A stretch of DNA of 64,000 nt from Periconia sp. R9002 (lineage: Eukaryota; Ascomycota; Dothideomycetes; Pleosporales; Periconiaceae): NCBI GenBank assembly GCA_023627715.1, contig JAMAHW010000087.1:62001-126000 (forward strand), in the 5' to 3' direction. Made by a program: the position numbers and the translations under genes. The notes beneath the pieces are model-generated. The model searched no databases, had not been told where the DNA came from, and saw only the letters and a list, made by a program, of their open reading frames with translations. Numbering within the stretch: the first letter of the stretch is position 1; each line of letters starts with the position of its first letter. Shown here piece by piece: positions 48,860-59,913 of the stretch.

Positions 48860-50804
48860 ATGCGGTCTCAAAACCCCGGCAAGACGTGGTGGAACGCCGT
48901 CAAAGAAAGTTTCGGTGATGCGGGACGAGACCTATCGCGCTACTGGAAACATGACTGGAAGTTGAAATGCTCATTCTTAGCTGTAGTCGTGGGACTGGTC
49001 CTCGCGCTGACTCTTCCTGGTTTTGCTCCTTCTGTTGACTACTATGACAGCGCATGCGTGTTGAATGGAGTTTTTACAGTTTTCCCCGAATCATACACTT
49101 TATGGAGCATTACCGGATTTTTCCAAATATCTTTAACATTCGGAAAATTGACATTTGGCCAGGCTAAGGTGATCGATATCATCTGGGATTTGGTTAGTGG
49201 AGATGTGAAATACGCGCAACGCTGGTTGCTAACATATGTGAGGTCGTTGGCCGCGGCGGTCAAGCCATCTTGGCTTTCTTCAGTTGGCGCGCATTCGCTT
49301 GTTACATGACCACCAGCATGGAACTAAAACCGGTGCGTACGATGGAGACCCCTACGTGCAAGTCTCTGCGTGCAGATGTTAAGTGAGCATAGGTTGCTTT
49401 TAGTTCATTTCGAGCTGTGTTCATCGAGAATACTCCAAGCATTGTCTCTATATTTCGACTAATACGTGACTTCTCAACTCGGAAAAGCTTGCGCTCCAAA
49501 GTGGCCATGGCATTCATGACGACAAACATGATATTTGTACTCTCATTCCCCACTCTTGCTAGTTCAATGTAAGGCTATGTAACGACCGTTATTGCTTCAG
49601 TCAAGGACTACCAAAACGACATTATCCCCTTTGGAAAGTTCCGGTTACTTTATAGTATAATTCATGATGGGGACAGACTAGGTTTGTCGAAGGATTATGC
49701 GCTAACATATGAACAGTACTCTGGTGGTAAGCATCCTCTCTCATGAAGTGAGACGACTCTAACTTGTACAGCCGATCCAATTCCTAATCTTTTTGGCCAA
49801 TATATCAGTTATTCCTTAGATAATTTTGGGGAAACTGCCGCATGTAGGTTGCTATGACACCTTATTTTCACCTCCGCAAACACCCATGCCCGGACAACAT
49901 TCATTCGGCATGCCCACGCCAGCTTCCATGGTTGACTCGAGAACAGACATCTCAAATTACGGATATTTACCTCAAAATATCAGCTCGACATTTAGGCTAG
50001 AACTTACAAATGGCTGGAAAAACATAACTCTCGATCCTCCAACTCTCAACATTACCATCTACCGCGACCTTGAGAAAACCGCGAAGATTCAAAACCTGAC
50101 TTGGTTATATTCTGGCAGATTGTACCCCTTATCATATTTAAGCGCACCAGAAAACGGAATGTGTCAAAAGACCCCGGTACTTACAAATACCCGCGCCTCA
50201 CCACAGAATCACGAATGTAACTAACCATACAACAATACAGGACTATCAATGGGGGTTTTCCTTTATCCAATTGTCCATTTTCATGATTCTGCTTTTCCTG
50301 TGGACTGTTGGGACGTTGACCATGTTCGTACAAGCCAAGCATACAATGCACGAGCGCGGTCGGACAGCTATCGACGGCGAGCACAAATCCATTGTTAACC
50401 TTGCTACGGCTATGCAACAAGAGCTAAGCCCTGATCCTCTCACATCAAAAACAGAAGACGAGATCAAGAAATCTGTGCAAGATGCTCGGGGCGGTGGCAT
50501 TTCTTACCCTCCGCCTATTCCCCTCCAGCATCGGTCCAAACGCAAACGCGCAGCGGCTTGGATGCGCAGCAGAAAATGGTGCCTTGCTTTGATGGTGCTG
50601 CAAGGGGTGGCTCTATGTTTATCGCCCCTGTATTTAAATCCCGGAGTGGGGTTTTATTTCGTATGTGCAATGGCTGGGTCGGAGTGTGGGAATATGCTCG
50701 CACTTTGTGCTGGTACGACAGCGGGAAGTCGGTTCGTCTTAACTTTCGTGCCTACTTTTATTTCTTTTGTAGCATCGACTACGATTCTCATTCTTTGGGA
50801 ATAG
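48860..50804 (+). pseudogene. Multi-pass membrane protein gene with in-frame stop
   Basis: Six exons fit together: 48860-49192, 49243-49332, 49393-49726, 49772-49843, 49947-50176 and 50241-50804, totalling 541 codons. Exon 3 carries an in-frame TAA at 49570-49572. On both sides the frame reads as one protein (FVLSFPTLASSM, stop, GYVTTVIASVKDYQN), so the stop sits where a small residue such as Ser or Thr would be expected. The N-terminal half has several membrane segments (SFLAVVVGLVLALTLPGF; VAMAFMTTNMIFVLSFP). An Asn-glycosylation-rich part and two more spans follow (FSFIQLSIFMILLFLWTVG near exon 6 start; the extreme C-terminus). It resembles a large family of uncharacterised fungal membrane proteins. 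All splice sites are intact, so the lesion may be recent, or it may be a sequencing error. Confidence 0.72.
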
Positions 50805-50860
50805 CATCGACTGCGATTCTCTTTCTTTAGGAAGTTCAGCAATGCCCAATTATCCACACA

Positions 50861-53432
50861 CTATACTATCCTATATATGTCATCCCCGAAAATACCGCCA
50901 TGCTCCTTATTCATATGAACATAGCAAGGGCGGCTCGTCTCAAAAACAGCCATACAAAACCAGCAAATATGCGCCTTGCAGACTCCGCATGTCATATGAT
51001 TACATCCATCCGTCTTCTCCATCGGCGCGCTGCATTTCGGACAATCCTTGATATTGAGTTCCGTCTTCAACTGCCTCATTTTCTCATCATTTCCGGATGT
51101 CCTATCTCTGTGCTCTGGACAGTTGTAGTTGACATGCGGCTCATGGCATGATGTACAGAGCGGCTCGAAACAGTTGGGGCAGGCGTATGATGGAGGTTTC
51201 GTGCTTGCGGCCGTGCACCGGTAGATGTAGCTACAACCTGGAGTTGGACAGTAGCGGAACTTGTTAGGGTGACGCTGGATGTGCTCTTCCAAGGAAGACT
51301 GGAGGACCGTTTCGAATACAGACGATGGAAGATGGTCTTTCAGCTCGCGCAGGGGGAATATCCTCGAACAATTCCCTTCATCGCCTTGGCACTTGACTTC
51401 AAACTTTTCACCGCTGGTAGATGCGGCGGATTTGCAGTAATCTTCAAAGCACTCGAGACAGTATACATGCTTACAGGAAAGTTGAATGGGGTTATCGGCT
51501 TCGCAGAAGCAGATCGGACAATCTTGTGTAGTCTTGGAGCGTTCATTTGGAAGAGAGCAACTAGAAATATGCTTTCCGTCCATGATTGCCAAGGCAGTTT
51601 CGTAGCCCTGAAGCGTGCCGTTGATAGTGATTTTTTTCAAGACCACGTTGAAAACAGCGACGTTCTTTCCCAATTCCTGTTGAATGCTCCTGAAACCGCC
51701 CTGTATGGCCCAAGAGAATTGATGTGGATTGAGGTGGATTTCAAAATTCGTGGTAATATCATTTTTGACTATGTCAGAGACTTGACGAACAGCTCGCTGG
51801 TATTTCTCGGGAGGTCCGTAGAAACGGATCTGGCGGTTTGACCTGTCTCTAGTAATGACCACGTCCAGCTCTTTCTCGACTGACTTGAGTTTCTCATGCG
51901 TTGCTCCATTAATGCTGAGTGCAGGGCTCCAAATCGCAGTATCGCCATCTGTAAGGACATCTCCCTCCAAGATCTGACCAAGCGTTTTGCGCGCTTTGGC
52001 CACGTCGTTTGCGTTGTCGCCTTCCACTTTCAACGATGTGAAGCGTTGCGAAGCGTCCTCGTAGATATGTAATGCTAGATGTTGCTCTTTCCATATCTTG
52101 CTCTCGTTATCGATCTTGCTCTTCGTGGCAAGATAGACGTTTTGAACAACTTTAAATTTAGCAGAATGGATCAGTGTTACTGTCAGTTTCCCTTTTCCGA
52201 GAATATCAAGTTGTATGTCGTTCAGTGAGCATGCAGATTTAGCGTCTGCCTCATCTCTAAAAAGAGCTGTTGCTTTGGCTCGTTTGCCTTTGGTCGCAGG
52301 TGGAAAATAGAAACTCTCGATAGGGCCATGCTCTTCTAGGCGTGAACGAACATGACCCATAACTTCCGCATCCGAAGCCTGGTAGTTACTGGGACCCGGC
52401 TCAGCGTGCCGGGGTTTATCAACTGGCGATTTGATAGCTCTATCGATGTCCTTGGAAGTTGCATTGCTCGGTACACCAGTTAATGTAATACTCCAAGGTA
52501 CTGGGTTATACGAAGCCCCTGGACTCTTTCTTGCAGAAGAGGATTTGACATAATGCTCTAGACACCTGTATGTTCCTTCATTGAATTTCTGTGCAACCCT
52601 GCCAGCTATTTCGCCATTGCCGAAATTGAGCCACACGGTTCGAGTGGCTTTGTGCCAAGATATGTGGACTTTTCTACAATTGGATTGACTGCCATCAACT
52701 GCTATTGGGGTTGCAACGAGTGGCGATCCCAGGCTTCTGAGTTTAGTAATCAAATCCCGTACGGTCAAGGGATATTCGAGTTTCACCGTAGCCTTGGTTG
52801 CCGCCGATGTAGTTTGCCTGAAGATCCGAACGCAGTCGACGCCTAACTTGAAATCAAGATCACCGAGCATTGAAACAATGGCTTCAGGGGTTACTCCAGG
52901 TGCAAAGCCCGTGATGCAGGCAAAAGAGTAATCCGTTGGTAGAGATAGTTTGTCAACGTGGCCAAATTCATTGAAGGACACTGATGCTCCAAGAATGACA
53001 CGGCTGAAATCGTCATCGTCCACTTGTTCCTGTTCATGTGTCAGCACATTACTAATCCTGAATGAAGAATTGCCTACATACCTGTTCTGTGTTTGGTTCA
53101 GAACCTAGATTGCTGGCGTTGACCATTTCCTGAGTGTCCCTAGCATGAAGGAAGGGACAAGAACTATTTTGACAGCCCCCAGGCCGCGAGAAAAACTTGC
53201 AAGGGACTTTTCCACGCGTGTCTGATGATGCGGGACGGGAGATGTCGTCTCGTTGGATGTCCAGTCTCTCAAATGCTGTAGTGGCCGAAGCCACAGGATC
53301 GAACTCATTCTGATTGTCTATCTGTATTTGATGGATGAATTTGCATCGGTTTCCATTCCGACAAGACCCCCACGCATAGAACTTGCATATACCGTAGGGA
53401 GTGGCAGCGGTTGGCATTGGGTACTGGTTCAT
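50861..53432 (-). CDS. RBR E3 ubiquitin ligase with two CCCH fingers
   Basis: Two exons, 53432-53082 and 53029-50861, phase 0, encode 839 residues. The first true ATG is at 53432 (MNQYPMP). Two CCCH zinc fingers occupy the N-terminal 110 residues (C-x7-C-x5-C-x3-H, ICKFYAWGSC...; and C-x8-C-x4-C-x3-H). RNA-binding-like folds follow, with RRM-like patterns near residues 150-215 and 295-360 and a KH-like stretch near 490-540. The C-terminus is RING1 (from Cys621, CPICFCEADNP), IBR (about 700-760) and RING2 (from Cys780), with the expected catalytic cysteine at about 793 in DGCNHMTC. RBR ligases receive ubiquitin on that cysteine before passing it to a target. The CCCH/RRM front suggests action on RNA-protein complexes, which is inference. 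It converges on the broken membrane-protein gene with only 56 nt between them. Confidence 0.92.
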
Positions 53433-53947
53433 GCTGAATATCGAAGCGTACCTTCTCAATCAGATAGTAAGAGAATGTACAGAGGTTCGATTAACAGTGA
53501 TAATATGGTGAGCTGTTAGACGTAATGCGGCGCAGCACACATATATCACACCTCGGGACTGACCTTACGTTACTGAAAGCCAGTCTCCCTTACCAATGAT
53601 GATTCGCACAAAAAAGCAGATGAATAGCCTTATCTGGAACGAGATGATGACGACGAACGATTTAGTCTGTGACCGCTGAATGTTGTAGTGTGAAGCTGTG
53701 AAGTGGCAGCGCTGGTCAGTCTTGGGTTAACCCCGCTTCAACCTACATATTTGTGTAACCAGCACAGCTGCAATCAGATAAGATATTGATATATTTAAAA
53801 GTCTCAGAAACAGTCATACCGAGAGTGACACGCCGGGACGCTACAAATCGAGAAGACAAAGGTAGAAGCTTCGTTCACTCCTGCGATGTTAATAGATATT
53901 GCGCATCTGCAACCAAACAGCGATCAATGATGACATTTGCCATTGTT

Positions 53948-54159
53948 ATCAGAATCGAGATGAAATATGAATTCATCATCGCAGAGTATTGTTACCCTGG
54001 GTATCGAAGCAGGTAGAAAAAGAAAACACTGTAACATCCTGGGCCAGGACGGAGACACAGGCAACTGTTTGCGCACGTATCAGAATCCTGATGAAATTGA
54101 AATTGAAATTGAAATTGATCCTCACAGAGTATTGCTACCCTGGGTATCGACACAGGTAG
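53948..54159 (+). repeat. Diverged direct duplication with GAAATT expansion
   Basis: 53948-54016 and 54079-54159 share ATCAGAATC, GATGAAAT, CAGAGTATTG, TACCCTGGGTATCGA and CAGGTAG in the same order. The second copy carries about four GAAATT units (54093-54118). Spacing between copies is about 62 nt. Confidence 0.8.
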
Positions 54160-54223
54160 GGGGGATCGGAATCCTGAGATTGGCAACCTGAGGATCGACG
54201 CGACTCCTAATATTTCGTATCAG

Positions 54224-54418
54224 ATGAATGTCGGGATGACAGATTTGCAGAGTGGTCATGGTGTGCAGAGTAATTTGCATCTGATTATGTTCCCAATTAC
54301 ACCTGGTTCTGTATCTTCGGCGCGGGAGTGGTGCCACGAGTGTATGCCGTTTGCGCAGGTAACGGGTAGCCGGCAGGCGCATGCGAATAATATGCTGGAG
54401 GATCTCAAGCTGCGCTGA
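54224..54418 (+). other. Orphan coding-like frame, possible gene remnant
   Basis: A 64-codon frame (MNVGMTDLQSGHGVQSNLHL... ending NMLEDLKLR) with protein-like composition and C-terminus-like ending. The same frame is open further upstream to about 54120 (..RIDATPNISYQ..), but I find no start codon or upstream exon that joins well. It may be the last exon of a decayed or unrecognised gene, or chance. Confidence 0.25.
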
Positions 54419-54972
54419 AGACTGATGCTAAATCTACGCCATCCTGACTAAACTTGAGATTGTCTTCACTTTTCCCCTCGTACTCCGAACTTTGTGATTC
54501 CCCGTTTATTCTGTTCTTTTCATCCATCCTTTAGTGGCAGTTTTTTCTTTGTTATGAGAAGGTTGTATTGAAACTCTGCGAGGGAGAACAACATTGTGGG
54601 TTCTGGCGTATCCTAGGATTGCTATCTAACAGAAGTCGAAGTCTAGAATAACTGTTAACAGTATATAGAAGGTACGTTGATGGGCTGTTTAACGGTATTC
54701 AAGAGTAGAAAGTGCGGTTGGCACACTGTTCCGAACCCAGCCAAAACCCGTAACGAACCTATTGAGTCTCCTGTCAAGATCCCGCGAGTGTCTAATTGTA
54801 GTATAATCTCCAAATGATATCTTTCGAATGCAGCACCTCTTGATAAAGACCCTATGATACACCAAGCGCCTCGCTAATGCAAAAATGACAGGAAGCAGTT
54901 ACTCCCGGCCAACATGTGGTCCAAAATTAGACGAGAATGTAACAAAAACAGATGCTTTCGCCACGGAGCTGC

Positions 54973-55884
54973 TCATCGCAAGTAATGCAATACCAACCAG
55001 CAGAACAAGAAGAAGACAACCACACCGGCCCAGAATATCCACTTGTCCTGCTTCGCTCTCCGCTCGACCATTCTGATGGTGTCACCGCTAATGCCCAGAG
55101 TGTTGGCGACAGTATAGAGTCTCCTTTGTGTACCCTTTAGCATCTCTCTCTGATCTCCCAAATCACCCAATACCGCTCTGCCTCGATCCAGATACTCGTC
55201 GAGTTGCGCCGATGTCTGGTTTAGGAAGGAATTCTCGCGAAAGGCATGCGACTCGCGTGTGTAATCGGACGGCGCATTGGCGGCGCCTGCAGAGTAGGGA
55301 TTTGCCTGGTAGGGAGCATTGGGGTTGTATGGACGCGACGGAGCAAACGGCGAGTTACCGGCTGCGGCGGCGGACGCAGAAACGGCAGGCTGGGAGTATG
55401 GATTCTCGGGCGTGGCAGCGTGATGCGGCCTCCGGCCGAGAAGCTCTGTGCGTGCAGTAGATGTTTGCTACATAAGATTGTGTGTCAGTCTCCAAAACTG
55501 ATTGCTTTGTTTTCACAACGTCATCTTCTCTCAGGAATATCTGGCACGTACCACCTCCTCGTTTGCCTCCTTTATTCGTTTGAAGCTTGCTCGGTATTCA
55601 TCCAGCTCTCCGCGAAACGTTTTCAACCGTTCAAAAGCCTTCTCTTGTTTGGTTTGTACCGGCTCTTGCTTTGCAAGCTTGGCATAATCGTCCACGGTAC
55701 GGGAAAAGGAGGTCAGAGATGCAGAGATCTGACCCTGTAACGCGGGGGAGGGGGTTGTGGTGTCGGCGAATAGATTGAGATCCTTGCGCAAAGCGGTGGA
55801 TTGCCGGAGCGCGGAGTTAAACAGAGCGTTCTTCAAACATTTAGTTAGTCAGTGGTTGTATAAGAATGTTTGTGCACACACCAT
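54973..55884 (-). CDS. BOS1: Bos1, ER-Golgi Qb-SNARE
   Basis: Three coding exons: 55884-55882 (the ATG alone), 55830-55552 and 55467-54973, giving 258 residues. Introns run GTGTGT...GAAG and GTACGT...GTAG. Bos1 (membrin type) helps ER-derived vesicles fuse with the Golgi. The N-terminal helical part reads NALFNSALRQ..., SASLTSFSRTVDDYAKLAKQ and KAFERLKTFRGELDEY, as in other fungal Bos1 proteins. A Pro/Ala/Asn-rich linker follows, then the SNARE helix (LDEYLDRGRAVLGDLGDQRE, RLYTVANTLGISGDTIRMVERRAKQDKW) and a C-terminal membrane anchor (IFWAGVVVFFLFCWLVLHY). Joining ATG directly to AACGCT gives the expected MNALFNSA start, which is why I accept the 3-nt exon. Confidence 0.95.
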
Positions 55885-56875
55885 GATGGGAAATCGGCGG
55901 TGCGGGTTGAAGCAGTTATGCGGGACAATGCAGAGGCGCTACTGTTGTGATGATGGAGCTTGAATAGATCTTGTTTTGTTCCTGTTTCTCTGTGGCTTCA
56001 GCGGTCGCCTTGTAGGCGCAAACTTGTCCTTTTTTCGTGACACTTTGCATCTACATGTCATGTTGGAGTAGCCTTAAGATCGCCAAGGTCGCGTAGCCAT
56101 TTTCGGCTTAGCGTGTACGCCCCAGCATTCAACTCTAAGGGGACCACGGTACTTGTATAATTATAGCCTCACAAAAATCCACCTCTCCACATGGCGCAAA
56201 TCTTCCCAACCAGTACATCTCCATTCCTCATCTGACCGAGCTGAATTATTCGCATGATACATAATCGTGGCGCTGCTTTCTTGCATTGAGCTAGGCCTGG
56301 AAACATGCTCTTCCGCGGTACCATCATCAGGCAGCATCTCCTCGACGTTCTCCTTCGTGCATTTATACTCGACACTTATTGAGTACTAACTGGGACATTG
56401 ATGCAGCGATCTATTACATGCTGCTAAACCCTTTATATACTAAGCTTGCGAGACATCGACATGGGCGGGGCCAAGTTCGTTTCAGCCCCAACATTTGATT
56501 CGTTATTTTCAACCACATATGCTACTTATGGAAGCATTCATGCGCTTGGGTCAACAGCCCGCCTTTCTCGTGGCTCCGAGTCCGACCCGCCCGACCTCCA
56601 CGTTAGATATCTCGTGCGTAGTTAGTCCTCGTACAAAAATTTTGATTCGCCATCTTTCAGACCCCACGATGTGCTTGAAGTCGATCATGCGCGCCAGCTC
56701 CTTTAATACCATCCTTGGCTGCCCCAGTACGCGAACACGAGCAACCTGATAATTTTTTCAATATTTACCCGTCCAAAATCACTGCAGTTTTCTTCTTTTC
56801 TCTGCTATATTCACTTCGTACAACTGACTACCCTTCTTCCCTGTCATTACCACCAAGGAAGGTTGATGGGACATA
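55885..56875. other. Divergent intergenic region, BOS1 / membrane protein
   Basis: About 1 kb holding the promoters of BOS1 (minus) and the membrane protein gene (plus). Short frames at 56169-56375 and 56495-56749 are unconvincing. Confidence 0.55.
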
Positions 56876-59181
56876 ATGGCCGACGATGAGGTGGTTAATG
56901 GATTTTGGTACAACTGGGGTCAGTCCGACTCTGTCCCGTACAGTTTGTACATCACTCGCTGACTTGCTTCAGAGCATGGAAGAACCAGAGGCGCAACGCT
57001 GACTTTGCCCCCCGCTGCTGCCTCCATTCTGGGATCTTTCCTTACATTGTTCGTTCAGTTCGCAGGCGCGTGTTTCTGGCAGATGCTTTGCTTCGTGATA
57101 CATCAAATCCGCTCTAATGCGAAACCGCAATCTGGGCTGTTCCATCAACAAGTTAGTGGCGATGGACAAAGGAATCTGACTAGATGAGCTAACTGTCTCT
57201 AAAGCAAGTCCTTCTTCGAAATTCCATTACCGCCCCCAACACTCTATGGTGCCTTATCCGTTCCGGAGTCGCCTGGAGAGGCAAATCCAAAGCGGGAATC
57301 CGGGACACTGTCCCTCTACTTGCTACCGCACTGACTACCATGGCGTTCTTTGGTACAGCATCACTGCTGTCCTCGAGAATCACAAGTGTAGATAACAACC
57401 AGGTTCTGCTGAAGAGCCGAGCTTGTGGCTTCCCTCGAGAAGGTAACAATGTTCGAGATACCGTCTCGGCATCATTGAAACCCGCAGAACTTCTGGCCTT
57501 CAATGCACTTGTCGTTATGGGACGAACGACTTTGACCAAAAGTCTGTCATACGCACGCACATGCTACGGCACATCGGAAAACGCAGGAGAGTGTAAAGCC
57601 TTTGTCCAATCAACACTGAGGGGTGTGAACGCTTCGGCAGTCGCTAACGCTTCTTGTCCATTCGGCAACGGCGCCTGCGCGGAGGCTGCTGTGAGATTCG
57701 ACTCTGGCCATTTACACTCGAACGTTGATCTGGGTCTGAACGCTCCTCCACACGATGCTCTGACCATACGGCGAGTAACGTCGTGCGCGCCCATTGTGAC
57801 CAAAAAATACGCTACCGCCTGGCGTGACAATCTTCCCGAAGCATATGGCGGTGGTAAAACGAATACCAGTGTCAGATTCTATGAATTCGGCAAGACCTTG
57901 AAATATGATTCACCACTGGGGGGCGCCAATGCAGTCGCGATCAACTGCGATGCTACGTTTCAAAAATTTATAACTAACGAGACTACGTTTTGTGTCTCTC
58001 AATACATGCGAGACTATCTCCAAGAGGCCTACAGGATAAGGTAATGCTTCCCTCTCCCCGTCTCCCGCTTGTAGACTAACGCTCCTACCAGAGCCAGCAC
58101 CGCCTACCAAGACAATGTCAATGCCAGCGACTTCGCCCCGATCCCTGACTTTCAGGTCCCAGATGCCGATGTTACCCTCGTCTCCATCTTCACTAAAGCC
58201 CAATACATTGGAGGCGTGAACGACTCGCTCTTCAACGCGCAAAACTTTACGAAAGTCCGCGACAACGAATTCGCCACAGCGACCGAAGACCTCTCCGTCC
58301 TAGGCTGCACCGAGCAATACCAATTCTGCAATGCCGAAACCCAACAGTGCACGCCCCTAGCTGGGCTTTACAAAACGCGTGCCATAATGGATAGCGATGC
58401 CCTTCGGCTAACCCCTTACCAAACCGCGTCGGCATCCATCCTCTGGAAAACAGCATGGTCCATGGCGCTCCAATGGGCTTGTGAAGTGCTCTCCGATACC
58501 CTCCTGCTGGCCCAGGACTCGGTCTTCACCACCAAATCCACCACCTCAGCGCCGCTCCCGGACAAGCACTGGCAGCGCGAAGCATGGAACCTGCACAACA
58601 TCAGCCTGGCCGTTCTCCAACGCCGCGTCTACGAGCATGCGGTGCCGACCAACATCACGATTCAAGCGGGCGTCTCCTCCCTCTCGTACCTCGACACACC
58701 GACGGACCCGCAATCCCTCGACTTGTGCCGCCGCCAAAAGACGCGCAGCAACGCCAGCATCAGCATCTCCGTCCTGGGCATGAGCGTCATCCTCGTCGTG
58801 GGCTCCTTTCTCATCCTACTCGACTGGTTCTTCATCCAGAACATCCTCTGGTTCCGCTCGCTCACGCACCGTGGGCGGTCCGCGAAGAAGGCCGACTGGA
58901 CTTCCTCCGGCACCCTCCAACTCCACAAGCAAGTCCTCGAGACGCGCGGCATCGAGGGCTGGACCACGGATACTAGGGATATGGCGTTCCCCGTGCTGGT
59001 CGAGAACGATCGCGTGTTTAGGCATCTGGGCATTAGGGAGGAGAAGGGCGATATTGGGCGCGGGGTCTTGCATGTCGATACGGGGTATGGGGCTAGGAGG
59101 CGGAGTGCGATGCCTGCCGGGGCGCCAGAGATCGAGTACGCGGCTTTGAACGCGGAGGAGAAGGCGTTTGAGGGGAGGTAG
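56876..59181 (+). CDS. Large fungal membrane protein, unknown function
   Basis: Four exons, 56876-56918, 56973-57151, 57205-58040 and 58092-59181, give 715 residues. Introns are 50-55 nt (GTCAGT...CAG, GTTAGT...AAG, GTAATG...CAG). The N-terminus (MADDEVVNGFWYNWEHG) is followed by membrane spans at about 29-57 and 108-130. Then comes a long, probably extracellular or lumenal part of about 440 residues with several Cys and N-glycosylation sites (for example NASC, NETT, NITI). One further span at about 576-600 (VLGMSVILVVGSFLILLDWFF) leads to a cytosolic tail of about 110 residues. The layout and the phrases GFWYNWEHG and HQQQVLLRNS match a family of uncharacterised Pezizomycotina membrane proteins. 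No enzyme motif is visible, and function is unknown. Confidence 0.85.
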
Positions 59182-59816
59182 TGGGGGGTTCTCCTTCTAG
59201 TCAGCATCATGTCCTTCTTCTTTTTTTCATTCTAGAAAGAAATTGTCTGCATGGGAATGGGAGAATTAGCTGCATCATCTATCCCTTTGAGAGGGAGGGT
59301 ATTTTCACTCCTTCTTTCGTCCTGTTTTTTTTTTCTTTCTTTCGAAATACGTTATGTAGCGTTTGACATTTAGCATAATCTAACACGGGCATCCCCACAA
59401 TAACGAAAAACCTTACACAATTCATCAAACCCCCCTTGTAGTAAACAACTGCACGTGCTAAGAACTAAAGGAAGAAATACTTACTTACATACACATCAAA
59501 AATCCAAATAATCATGAGGATGAGGACAAGAAGGAGCGAAGGCGAAACGAGAACGAGGAGAGGTGAAAGGGAAAGGGAATAGAATATATGTGTATGGATA
59601 GAGTGGTGTCCGTTGCTTAATTTGATGAAAAGAGCCGGGAAAATGTGGAAAGATGGAGTTCACAGAGAAAGAGAGGGGCAAAAAAAAAAAAAACTTGTGT
59701 AACCCACAGGTCTGTAGACCACGTGCAATTGATCCTTTTGTTCTTATACACTTCCCTGACTGACATACATACATAAGAAATGAGACGATGTTTTGATGCG
59801 AATATACAATCCACTT

Positions 59817-59854
<38 letters not shown>

Positions 59855-59913
59855 CTCTCTCACTAACCTACAAACCCGTATACCTATCCAAACGGTCCCC
59901 CAAAAAAAAGATC
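59182..59913. other. Convergent intergenic region
   Basis: 3' ends of the membrane protein gene (plus) and MutY (minus). It contains T-rich and A-rich runs and the CA microsatellite. No gene seen. Confidence 0.6.
59821..59852. repeat. CA microsatellite, 16 units
   Basis: Sixteen perfect AC units, 61 nt beyond the MutY stop codon on its 3' side. It is long enough to be length-variable between isolates. Confidence 0.95.

Larger units (their letters stand above)
53433..54972. other. Region between RBR and BOS1 genes
   Basis: No complete gene. It holds the RBR promoter, a diverged 70-80-bp duplication (53948-54016 and 54079-54159), a GAAATT microsatellite (54093-54118) and an orphan coding-like frame (54224-54418). 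The last 400 bases probably include the BOS1 3' untranslated region. Confidence 0.5.

Noticed and set aside
49570..49601. A 32-nt intron (GTAAGG...TTCAG) that would remove the in-frame stop
   Set aside because: It is shorter than every other intron in the window and would delete residues that read as continuous protein, so a nonsense change is more likely.
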